Below, piece after piece: positions 46,648 through 57,039 of a stretch of DNA of 64,000 nt. The DNA comes from Rehmannia glutinosa (Eukaryota; Streptophyta; Magnoliopsida; Lamiales; Orobanchaceae): positions 54,014,659 through 54,078,658 of the forward strand of contig CM071932.1 in NCBI GenBank assembly GCA_016081115.2, given 5' to 3'. The position numbers and the translations under genes are program-made. Each line of letters starts with the position of its first letter. Position 1 is the first letter of the stretch. Under the pieces are notes generated by a model. The model was not told the DNA's origin, ran no database searches, and was given only the letters and a program-made list of their open reading frames with translations.

Positions 46648-47975
46648 ATTATTTATCTTATTTGCGCTAATATTGTTACTTGGTAGTCTTAACTTTAATT
46701 TAGATTGGTTCTTGTTACAATTGGGTTGTTGTCATTATTTGGGTTACTTGTTGATGCTAAAAAATAAAAGTGTTAATTTAATTTCTTTTAATCCAGAAAT
46801 TAAAAGAACACTCCGAAAGATTAGAGCCGCACGATGAGCAGAGAATAAAATAATGATAGGAAACACTGATGAGGATAACAACCGCATTCCCATTGTCACA
46901 CCACCAGAAAAGGCCATTAGGGACTATTTTCGACCAACTACGAATCAAAATTATTGGGGAATTGTGCGCCAACCTATCAATGCTAATAATTTCGAATTGA
47001 AACCAACCCTCATAAGTATGGTGCAACAAAATCAGTTTAGGGGAAATGTTGTAGATGACCCGAACGCTCATTTGTCTACATTTCTAGAGATTTCTGATAC
47101 TATCAAGATGAATGGGGTTCCCAATGAAGCTATCTGGTTGAGGCTATTCCCATTCTCACTTCGGGATAAAGCTAGGTAATGGCTACAAACTTTTCCACCT
47201 AGAAGTATAATTAACTGGGACGATCTTACTCAAAAGTTCATGGCCAAATTCTGTCTACCTAGCAAGACGCTCCAGTTAAAAAGTGAAATCGCTCAATTTC
47301 AACCGACTGATTTTGAACCTTTATATGAATCTTGGGAGGGATTTAAAGAGTCGTTGAGAAGATATCACAACATGGGTACGCAGATTGGCAACAAGTCCAA
47401 TATTTTTACAATGGTATGAATAGTCATTCAAGAACCACTATAGACGCTGCAGCAGGAGGTATGTTAATGGCTAAAACTCCAAGTGAAGCCATGCTTCTGC
47501 TTGAAGAGATGGCCGCTAACAGTTACCAATGGCCTTCTGAGAGGTCCACACCAACGAAAGTTGTCGGTGTTCTTGAGCTTGATACTATGTCAACTTTGAC
47601 CGCTCAAATCTCTTCTATATCAAAATAACTTGCCATCATCAACTTTGGTGGAAAACAACAACAAGCAGAGGTTATAATGGATATCACTCAAGAGATAACT
47701 AATCACGAAGCAAAGCAAGCAAACTATGTGAACAATCGAGGTTTCAACAATAGAATGAATCAATTACCAACACATTATCATCCAGAACTTCACAATCATG
47801 AAAATTTATCATATAGCAATACTAGAAATGTGTTGCAACCACCTCCGGGATTTCAAAATCAAGCAGGTACAAGTACACAAATGGGAGAGAAAAAGCCATC
47901 TTTGGAAGAATTAATTGGCACATTTATTAGAGAAACCCGATCCAGAATGAACAAGAGTGATGCTCACATGAATAG

Positions 47976-48794
47976 TGTTAGAATCTAAGGCCTTAATATC
48001 AAATAAAAGGACCAAATTCGAATAGTATTGTAAGTTAATGTTGTCACACTGAAATATACAACACAGTCACACATCGGAAATAAAATAACATGATGATTTT
48101 TAACATGCTTAGATTCCTCAATCTTAATGCACAAGGTCACGCCCAAAGAAGAAATAATCCACTATTAGGAAAACATAGTTTATTACAAATACAATTGGAT
48201 TTACGAATAAATAAAGACTCCCTCTTTATGAATTCACCAACTCTTGTATTCAACTAATCTCTGATAGTTTCTTCCAAAAACTCAACTCTGTTGGAATCCC
48301 TCCAACTTCAAGAACCTTAAATGTTTTAGTCGATCCACACCGTAGATCTTCACCTTCTTCTCCGGAAGAATAACAAAAGTGAACAAATGATTTTTCTTGA
48401 AGAAGAACTTGTAAGATCAATGCATTTTTCTGTCTCTCTTCTTCAGGGACTGACTTCACCTTTTATAGCCTTTAAAAAGAAATACTCTTCCTGATTTCTA
48501 GAAGACGTTTCATGCTACAGAAGGAAAATTAGCATAACAAAATCATTTCCTTGTAGGTGAATGACATATACACAAGAAAAATGATTAAAGATAAATAAAT
48601 GGCATTTAATGAGGCTGAATCAAATAAGAATAAACAATCCAAGACTTGCACCAACATGCATATAATATCAAAACACAAAATCTGGCATAAAATATGACCA
48701 GATTCTTTGCAATCAGTGTTGCATCACTTGGTTACAACACCAAAACTTGCATTGTGGACAAAGACCAAATTTTCTAAACATGCAAACATTAACA
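47976..48794 (-). repeat. 3' LTR of element B
   Basis: On the minus strand it starts TGTTAATGTTTGCATG and ends ATTCTAACA. The last 45-50 bases (47,976-48,024) have no counterpart in the right copy. Internal matches include ACTTGGTTACAACACCAAAAC and the conserved stretch near 48,165-48,470. Confidence 0.75.
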
Positions 48795-48932
48795 ATCTAC
48801 CCCTTTGGCACTTTTGGTCAAAACACACTTTCAGAATAATTTCATAATGAAAAATTGAGTGATGCAACACTCAAGACAATATCCTGCAGTGATGCAACAC
48901 TTAAGACAATATCATGCAAGTTAGCACAATAC
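48795..48932 (-). other. Polypurine tract and 30-bp tandem duplication of element B
   Basis: The PPT is at 48,795-48,809 (minus strand). Two tandem copies of a 30-base unit beginning GTGATGCAACACTYAAGACA occupy about 48,861-48,920. Confidence 0.7.
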
Positions 48933-50565
48933 TGTTGGAAAATTTATGTAATAGATTTTGATAATACCATGTAAAACTTAGAATAGGAAGTTGGCACCCC
49001 AATTCAACTGTAAATCAACTTGTAATAGATATGATTCTATAAAAAGTCAAAGCGCACCAAGTTGAAGATTGCGGGGACTCGATCAAGATTGAAGAGAAAA
49101 CAAGTAAAGCGACTAAGTGAAGTCTGAAAAAGTATCGCCAAGTGCTTAGAAGGTCATTTTTCTGTCGGTGATAGACAGTTAAGTCATTCCTAAAAGATTG
49201 GAGTTGACTCAAGGCAAAGGGGTAAAAACATCTGTCAAGTCAAAGTCAACTGTGATGGATCCTTGCACAAAAGTCAAAGACATTACTTATTATAGTAATA
49301 CCTCCATCCTGCAGTGCTCAAAGTGCTCATCCTAGAAGCGTGCAAATAGAATAAACTAATGGGAAGCACTGAGCGTGTGTCAGGACCTGAAAAGTTGTAG
49401 GCTTCAATTAAACAAGGATATGTCACCATCACTTGTTGCAGATCAAGAAAAGACAAGCCAACGACCAATAAGTGTAGTTTGAAAATGCATTTATCTCTTC
49501 CACGGATACATTTTCTAACTGACACTATAAAAGGCTGATGAATTTTTAGAGAGAAGATAATGATGCAATCTGAGGCACACAAGAGAAATCAAGCAAATCA
49601 AAGCAATATCTCTTAAGCATTCAAATATTATCCTCAAGCCTAAACTCAAAGGAAATCGATCTAATATATTCAGTGAAGGAAAGACAACTTCATTTGTTGA
49701 AGAGGAAAACCTTGTTTCAAGAACAAGGGGTCTACTCTCCAAGGTTGAAGGAGGTGTAGTAAGGTTTCAGATCGAACCAGAGGCTTTAAACTTGTTGAAG
49801 GGCTATGTGAACAAATTCAAAAGTTTGAAGGAGTTAAAGTAGCAGGGCAGTCGTCTTGTGAAGAAGCTGAGTCCAAGGAGAAGCTAGTTGTGTGATCAAA
49901 GCTGTCTCGGACTGTAACCATTTTGTAACAAAATCAAAGTTATAATAATTTTGAAGAAGTTAGATCTCATTCTTTTTGAAAAGAAACAACACTTGCAGTT
50001 TTTAAAGCTTTTCTTTTAAAGCAAAGTTATTATCAAGGAAGCAAATCTAACTCGCATTCCTATGGTCACTGTTGAATAATTTGATGATTGGAAAATGATT
50101 ATGCAGGCACATCTTTCAGCCTTACACGATGAAATGTGGTTCGTCATTGAGCATGGGCCATAGAGATTGCAGTGGGGCGGGGAATCTCCGTTTCCCGCGG
50201 GGATCCGCCCCGAACGGGGCGGGGATTCCCCGAAATTTTCCCCCGTGGGGACAGGGATGGGGAAATATTTCTCCCCATTGGCGGGGACGGGGCGGGGACG
50301 GGGATCATACTTCCCGCCCCGCGGGGATCCCCACCCCGTTCCCCGCGGGGAACCGCTTATTAAATAAATAATATAATATTTATAATATATAATATATTAT
50401 AAATATATTCACATTAAATATTAAAAATGACAATAATATTTAATTTATTTTATTAATGAATGGTTTATTAGTTTTTTATATAATTTATTAATATTAAAAA
50501 TGATTATTTTTATAAAAAAATAAATTTTTGCAAAAAAAAAAAAATATTAAAGCGGGGATCCCCGC

Positions 50566-52069
50566 TGTTTGATACATGTTTTTATCTTAATTTTGATGAT
50601 TTTATTTTATCACCAAAACAATGTTTTTAAAGGTTGTCCAAATACTCCTAAATGATTTAAAATGGTTTTAATATTTTCCGAAGTATTTCCTCAAGTTTAT
50701 TTTTGATAATAATGGACAACTCTTTTAATGATTTTATATCAATGGGTTTTTACTCCTATAACAAGATTTCCTAATGTTGTCTAAATACTCCCAATTGGAT
50801 TAAAATGTTTTTACTGAATTTTTGGAGTATTTCTTGAGTTTTATTTTCGACAAAAATTGGACAACATTTCTGTCTCGTGGTCGACCGGTCGCCCTATAGG
50901 GCAACCCGTACCTGAAGATGTTTTTAGAAACAGAAAATGAGACGGAAGCAAAAAACAGTAGTCGGCCGTCGCCACGGGCGTCGACCGGTCGATCGGCCGA
51001 CGCCCGCCAATGCCGACCACGGCACTCTGCATGTTTGGCATTGAAACAGAACAAAATCTCTTCGTCTTTTTAATTAGGGGGACCGGTTGAGACAGGGGTC
51101 GACCGGTCGAAGCCTATGTCGACCGGTCGCCCTGTTGATATTTTCAAAGTGTTCTTATTTCTCTTATTTAAATGCGGACCGTCGCCTGTGTATTGACAAA
51201 AAAATATGACCGTTTGACAATGAGACACATTTCCTTAAATTGTGGGATTGATTTCTAACAGCTATATTCTTGATTTTAATTGTATTTTTCTCAGTAGATT
51301 TTCAATCCCCAAGAGGAGCCTATGCTTGATCAATCATCTCCTATAAATAGAGGAAGTTTTGGAGCAACCAATACAACAATTGATATACAACACAACAAGA
51401 TACACTTCAAGCATATACTTGGTCTTTCATTGTTATTATTCTTGTTGTAAATTTGCCTAGCTTATCACTTTCACATCTTTGAGGTCTAGGCTATTCTTGA
51501 TTACACTTAGCACTCAAAATTGTAATATTCATTATTGAGTTGTAATCTTGATTTTTGGTTATCATTCAAACACAAGATATCCTTGTGAGTGTTCTTGTGG
51601 TAAGAGCACACTTGGATGATCTAGGTGATAGGTGCAAGAAGATTGTGGTGATCTTCTTATTGAGGTGTTGAATAATTTGGTATTCTTCAAGGTTGAAGAT
51701 TGTGATAATCTTCACAAGGTGCCGTTGAAGGAAGATTGTGGTAATCTTCAAAGGGAGATTGTGGTAATCTCCAAAGGTGGTGTTGAAAGAAGAGTGTGGT
51801 GCTCTTCAAGGTGTTGTAAGTTGAATTTGTATTAATTTTGGTAATTAATAAAATTCTTTTTCTTTTTGAAATCCATCCCTGATATCTTTGGGGTGGTAGA
51901 GGATTAGGCCCTAGGTGGGTTAAACCTCTTTAAATCGACGTGTGTTGTTTACATTCCGCACCTTTATTATTGTATTTGAGCATTCGGTTATTAAAAGAGG
52001 GCGAAATCGAAAAGATGGAGATAATCTATTCACCCCCCCTCTAGATTATCGTAGCCGCTTGGACTTACA
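50566..52069 (+). repeat. 5' LTR of the LTR-A element
   Basis: TGTTTGATACATG...GGACTTACA. U3 contains a GACCGGTCG cluster (about 50,880-51,135). A TATA box TCCTATAAATAGAGG lies at about 51,340-51,355. The R/U5 part has imperfect repeats of GATTGTGGTAATCTTC-like units (about 51,640-51,820). Confidence 0.92.
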
Positions 52070-53528
52070 AGTGGTATCAGAGCCAAACTCTTTGGCAAAC
52101 TCGTTTCACATCGCAAGTGAAGAGAAACGATCGTCGGCTACGAACGAAGCTCATCTTTCCGGCACCTCCATCACCAAGCCACCACTATTTGATTCCAAAA
52201 ATTTTATTTTTTGGAAAGAAAGATTGGAATGCCACTTACAAGGTTGCGGGTTTGACATTTGGAACACCGTCATAAACGGAGAATCCATTCCGATGAAAGA
52301 TATACCACACACCTCAAAAGGCTTCAAAAAGCTCAATGATGAAGAGAAGAAAATCATCTCCCTAAACGGTAAAGCTCTCAATATTTTGTATTGTTCATTT
52401 ACTAATTTAGAATATGAACATATTGTAGGAATAAAGTCGGCACATGAAGTATGGCAAAAATTAGAAGCCATCTATGGAGTATTTGCAAATGAAAGGAGTC
52501 AAACAAAAGCATCTACTTCTCAAGGTCATACAAGCTCAAATCTAAGGAACAAACCTCCTACAACTTTCAATTATGAAAAAGTTGAATACTGTTTTATGGG
52601 CATCAATGAAGAAAAAGAGGTATGTCTTAAACCCTCTACTTCCTATGATATTGTCATTCAAAATGATTATAGTGATTTGCAAAATGATTATGATGAACTT
52701 CAAAATGAATTCCAAAGCTTACTTGTTAAATACAAAAATTTGAAAAAGGAATTCAATATTTTGAAAAATGATAAGGATAGTCTATTTACTTCCTATGAAT
52801 CACTATCATGTGCTCACACCACCACACTTGACAAGGTTAGAAACCTTGAAAAAGAAAATAGTATTCTTGTTGAGGATATAAATTGTTTGAAAAATGATTT
52901 ATCTAAATCCAACTTGAGTACCGATAAAATGACCAAGATTGTTGATTGTTCGAAACTAGAACTTGATCATAAGCCTAAGGATGTCAATCACATGAAAAAG
53001 AATCAAGTCTCTAAGCATGTTGGTCATTATGCTCCTAGAATTATTACATGTTTCTATTGCGGTAAAAAGGGTCATACGGCTAATTTTTGTCAAGCTAGAA
53101 ATAGCTCTAATTATCATTGGAGACCTAAAAGTCTCAAGACTAATCCCAAAGGACCCAAACACATGAGGGTACCACAAAATAATGTCATATTAGGTACCCG
53201 ACGAAATAATGATCGAAGAAAATTCATACCGCCAAGAAGACATCAAATGACTGTTCCATTTGATCAAAGAAGGAGAAACTATTCTCAACAAAGCCAACTT
53301 CCAAGAAGAGAATATAATCAAAATTGGGAAGAATATAATCCTTGGAAATGGCAAAGATATCATCAACAAGATGATTTTCAAAGAAGAAAAGACTATCAAC
53401 AAAGGGAAGGTAACAAACCTTGGAAATGGAGTAATCAAAGAAGTCATCATCAACAAAGTGACTTCTCAATGGGAAGATATCATCAACAATGGGAAAGACA
53501 CAACCCATGGAAACGGCGTAATTGGTAA
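51942..53528 (+). CDS. Gag-like protein of the LTR-A element
   Basis: Continuous open frame. Numbering from the ATG at 51,942 (inside U5): a copia gag entry block K-P-P-L-F-D-S-K-N-F-I-F-W-K-E-R at about residues 78-93; UBN2-like helices to about 185; then an abrupt change to a Ser/Thr-rich linker, so the second half of UBN2 seems missing. A predicted coiled coil (Asp/Asn/Leu-rich) spans about 250-345, a CCHC knuckle C-F-Y-C-G-K-K-G-H-T-A-N-F-C about 370-383, and a Gln/Arg/Trp-rich tail with imperfect H-Q-Q..R-R repeats. No ATG occurs between the PBS and about 52,293, so the true start is either in U5 or non-AUG. Likely role: particle protein binding element RNA. Confidence 0.8.
   Translation: MLFTFRTFIIVFEHSVIKRGRNRKDGDNLFTPPLDYRSRLDLQVVSEPNSLANSFHIASEEKRSSATNEAHLSGTSITKPPLFDSKNFIFWKERLECHLQGCGFDIWNTVINGESIPMKDIPHTSKGFKKLNDEEKKIISLNGKALNILYCSFTNLEYEHIVGIKSAHEVWQKLEAIYGVFANERSQTKASTSQGHTSSNLRNKPPTTFNYEKVEYCFMGINEEKEVCLKPSTSYDIVIQNDYSDLQNDYDELQNEFQSLLVKYKNLKKEFNILKNDKDSLFTSYESLSCAHTTTLDKVRNLEKENSILVEDINCLKNDLSKSNLSTDKMTKIVDCSKLELDHKPKDVNHMKKNQVSKHVGHYAPRIITCFYCGKKGHTANFCQARNSSNYHWRPKSLKTNPKGPKHMRVPQNNVILGTRRNNDRRKFIPPRRHQMTVPFDQRRRNYSQQSQLPRREYNQNWEEYNPWKWQRYHQQDDFQRRKDYQQREGNKPWKWSNQRSHHQQSDFSMGRYHQQWERHNPWKRRNW
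52072..52084 (+). other. Primer binding site (initiator tRNA-Met) of the LTR-A element
   Basis: TGGTATCAGAGCC two bases after the LTR, the standard copia-type PBS. Confidence 0.9.
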
Positions 53529-54149
53529 ACCGTATCTCTCCATTTATATATATGCATTTTATCTTAATTATATGCAAAATAAGTTTTCATGCAATTATTT
53601 TCTAATTTAGGTCTTTAATATATTTGTGAGTTTCAAATTTTTTTTTTAAAAAAGAAGACCTTGCATGATTTTCTAAAACTCTCGTGCATTTAATTAGACT
53701 TATGTGACTTATTTTCTCTTATGAAATCTTATAGCATAAGCTCTTTTTGATATCTCCTATTACTTGCCTACACTTGCATTTTCTATGCAAATTTTGTCTA
53801 AGAATTGTGTAGGATACATATCTCATACTCATTGTCTATTACGTTATCAAGTTTCTTAAACTATCAAGGTACGTCTACTCATATTTTTCTTTGAGCTTGA
53901 TATTATGCTCATGCACATATCTTTCAAGATATTTCATTTTAACCCCTTTTTGTGCCCCTAAATGATTTTGCAAATATTTTCTTTAAAGGCACTACGTGAT
54001 AAGTCTCGATTTTATCGTATATATGTTTTCCCGAAACTCATATTTGTTGGATATAGTCCATAATTATCTTTTTGCAAAGTTTTAAAACTTATGGGGTGAA
54101 AAATAGAGTTTTGAAAAACTCTGGGAAAAGGAAAAATTACCTGGGACGG

Positions 54150-54220
54150 TCAAAGCAGGGGCGACCGGTCGCCCTGCACATCGACCGGTCGCCCCCTACC
54201 TCGACCGGTCGCCCAGGCCA
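54150..54220 (+). repeat. Internal CGACCGGTCG palindrome cluster upstream of ORF2
   Basis: Three perfect CGACCGGTCG palindromes (about 54,162, 54,182 and 54,202), the first inside a longer inverted repeat GCAGGGGCGACCGGTCGCCC. They lie 170-230 bases before the ORF2 start and are the same motif as in U3. Confidence 0.9.
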
Positions 54221-54388
54221 TTTTTACAACTTATAAACTTTCTATCTTCTTCGCAATACAGATGTAAGAAATCTTTCAAACCCTTGTTTGTGCGAAAATT
54301 CATCCCCTTTTCTTATATTCCTCAATTCTTCATCGTTTTTCACGATTCTTGTTGCTAATCTTCGTATTTTCACAAGAATCTTACATAT

Positions 54389-55780
54389 ATGGCACATCCA
54401 AGAAATTCTACCGAACGAAATCCTCAAAAGAGGAGAAGGAGGCAAAGGGGAGAATCTTCTTCCAATCCCCAACAAGATGATATTCTACAAGGAGACTATC
54501 AAAATCGGCTTACGGAAGAGGAGATTGTCGAATTAAGAGCCGGGGTTTCAAAATCGAGCATTCATTGGGACTCTAGTAAGTTATCACTCCTCTACGAGCC
54601 CCCCTCTAGAGCTAATAGATTTCGATTTTTAAATAAACTTGCGGAGGAACATTATGAGAATATTGGATTGAATGATAAGAAAATTGCGTGCACTCGTATG
54701 GTTCGTTTTCAAGCATTTCATGATGAATTTCCGGATATTAGAGCTTATTTTGAAATTCAAGGATGGGTTTCACTTTGGGATAATCCGTGTTTGCACTATG
54801 ATGACGAGCTTATAAAACTTTTCTATGCAAATATGTGGATTGTTGATGCTACGGTAGATAATCCTTTGGAACTTCAAACATTTGTTAATGGTAGGCATTT
54901 TTCATGGACATTGGCCGATATTTGTAATCACTTTAACGTGCCAAATGATGGAGTGGTCAATGTGGATTGCGCTCATTGGGATGATAACGTTTTCGGTGTT
55001 TCACTAGATGATGTGAAAACCTTTTTAGGAGTATATCCCGAAGTGACATACTCGGCAATGCCGCCAAATTATCGGATTATATCTATCATTTGCTCCTATT
55101 GTGTTTGTGGAAAGGAAATAAAACTTCCGAGTAATCTCGAACTCTTTCTCACCTATAAGATTGTTCGAGGAGAAAGAGTAAATTATGGGGCAATTTTTGT
55201 ATATTGCTTATTGGAATCTAGAAAGCTTACCAAGAAAAAATATACCTTGGAAAATTTGATTTGCCGACTCTTATACTTATCGGGATACCCGGAAAATGAA
55301 ATGAATACCGAAATTCGTCACAATGATTTTGATAATGCCAATATTCTACAAATGGTAAGAATGCGACGACATTTACCACGGGTTCCTACCAAAGCCGCTA
55401 GGGGACGTGCCCGACATCAACAACAACCTCAGGATGATTTCTTTAATGACAATGAGGTTGAAAATATTGGAAGAGGTGAGTTTGACGAACAAAGAGATGA
55501 TGAAGAGGAAAATGAAGAAGAAAATATGGGAAATGAACAAGAAATACGGGAGGAAGAAAATGAGGAAGGAGATGAAGACGAGTTGGATGTTGAAGATCTA
55601 AATCTCAAAGAGAGAATGGCCAAAGTGGAAAGACAAACATTTAGAGACGTGGCCTCTCTTAGAAAAGAGCTCCGGGTTGTGAAAAAGGAAAATTCTAGTT
55701 TGAAAAAGTCTATCGGCAAATTGAAGAAATTCATCAAGGACCTTATTCCCGGAACTTGCTTCTCCTCGGATGAGGAATGA
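54389..55780 (+). CDS. ORF2 of the LTR-A element: 463-residue plant-transposon-domain protein
   Basis: Intact single-exon frame. Residues 1-45 are basic (K-R-R-R-R-Q-R, NLS-like). About 55-330 is a conserved-looking block rich in aromatic residues (R-F-x-x-F-H-D-E-F, Q-G-W-V-S-L-W-D, L-F-Y-A-N-M, F-S-W-T-L-x-D-I, V-N-Y-G-A-I), resembling the 'putative plant transposon protein' domain. About 365-412 is a Glu/Asp tract, and about 413-455 a Lys/Glu/Leu coiled coil. No nuclease, protease or RT motif is visible. It occupies the place of pol. Function unknown; nuclear targeting or assistance to transposition is inference. An open frame in a young copy suggests that it matters to the element. Confidence 0.8.
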   Translation: MAHPRNSTERNPQKRRRRQRGESSSNPQQDDILQGDYQNRLTEEEIVELRAGVSKSSIHWDSSKLSLLYEPPSRANRFRFLNKLAEEHYENIGLNDKKIACTRMVRFQAFHDEFPDIRAYFEIQGWVSLWDNPCLHYDDELIKLFYANMWIVDATVDNPLELQTFVNGRHFSWTLADICNHFNVPNDGVVNVDCAHWDDNVFGVSLDDVKTFLGVYPEVTYSAMPPNYRIISIICSYCVCGKEIKLPSNLELFLTYKIVRGERVNYGAIFVYCLLESRKLTKKKYTLENLICRLLYLSGYPENEMNTEIRHNDFDNANILQMVRMRRHLPRVPTKAARGRARHQQQPQDDFFNDNEVENIGRGEFDEQRDDEEENEEENMGNEQEIREEENEEGDEDELDVEDLNLKERMAKVERQTFRDVASLRKELRVVKKENSSLKKSIGKLKKFIKDLIPGTCFSSDEE

Positions 55781-57025
55781 TGTCCCCACCCCCTTTACTT
55801 TCTAGCATTTTCATTAATGTTGCTTTGTATTTTGATGAACTTTTGTAAAACTCATTTGTACTAATGATATTTGCTTGTTTTCTTAAAGGGTTAAAATTGC
55901 AAGTTGATAATGACTTGTGGATGATCATGATTTTGATGGAGTATTTGATGGTAAAAATACTCTAATTTAAGCATTGTTTGATAATTGGTATGAAGTACTT
56001 GATGGTAAAAGTGCTTCTTTTGATACTTTGATCATTATGCTTAGTTGGATATGTTGGGACATTTGACATTTGATACATGTATTGTTTAAGGCATGACTTA
56101 TTACTTGATAGATGTTCTAATTTTTGGCATTTGTAATGCCTTGATCATTCTTAGCTTATCTCAATTGGGTTGAACCCTTGAGAATCTACTTTGAGCTTCT
56201 TATTTGATGAACAAATGTTGCATATGTTGCATATGATCTTATTGAGCTTTGGAATGAGGTTGATTGATGATATGTAAATTTTTTGGCTTGAAACCTTTAC
56301 AAGGACTATATGCAACCTCTTTTATTTTTCACACACACAAGGTGTTTGTTGAAATGTCGCAATGAAACTTTCAACTTCTACATGATTCTGTTACTTCAAA
56401 ATATCTTAAAATCTTTTTGAAATCATGTTTTCAGCTAACTAATGAGCTTATGGATCTCTTATGTTACAATTCTCCCATTTTCCTTAGACTCTATGTATAA
56501 ATTGCTCGATGGTTGATAAACCGTCTCGTTTGCACACTTTGATATATTTGTATGATGTTTGTATCATCATAACATTCTTTTTGATGATTCCAAAGGGGGA
56601 GAAACAGGATATTGGCTCATTAGCTCAAAGAAGCTAATAAAAGCTTGTCATAAAAGCTATAAGCTATGGCTCATAAAAGCCATAAGTTGGCCATAAGTTG
56701 TGATTTGTTTTTAGTCCAATTGTTGCTTGATGGACTTATTTAATTGTTTAATGATGTTTTGTGACAGGGGGAGCTTATAAGCTCTTGAACAAACTGTAAA
56801 AGCTAAAGCTTTTAGCTTATGGAAAATTGCTTTTACATTATTCTTGATATGCTTGTTGATAGGGGGAGCTTGTGCTTATTACTGAAAATATTTACTCCCT
56901 ACTTGGTTGCTTTAATATTTTTGGAAATTTTGGTTGCTTCCAAACGGTCAAATATTTTTACCGGAAAATCATTTCTAAAATCGCTCTCTTAGTTTGTGTA
57001 TAAATTGTTTTGGTTTGTAATCATC
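55781..57025 (+). other. Long 3' untranslated region of the LTR-A element
   Basis: No ORF. A hairpin-prone block at 56,620-56,830 repeats AAGCTTATAAAAGC / ATAAAAGCCATAAGTTG words in both orientations. Confidence 0.6.
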
Positions 57026-57039
57026 AAAAAGGGGGAGAT
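57026..57039 (+). other. Polypurine tract of the LTR-A element
   Basis: AAAAAGGGGGAGAT directly before the 3' LTR start TGTTTG. Confidence 0.9.

Noticed and set aside
50129..50371. Gly/Pro/Arg-rich ORFs of 63-80 residues
   Set aside because: They are frame translations of the GC-rich MITE arms; several overlapping frames are open because the repeat lacks stops.
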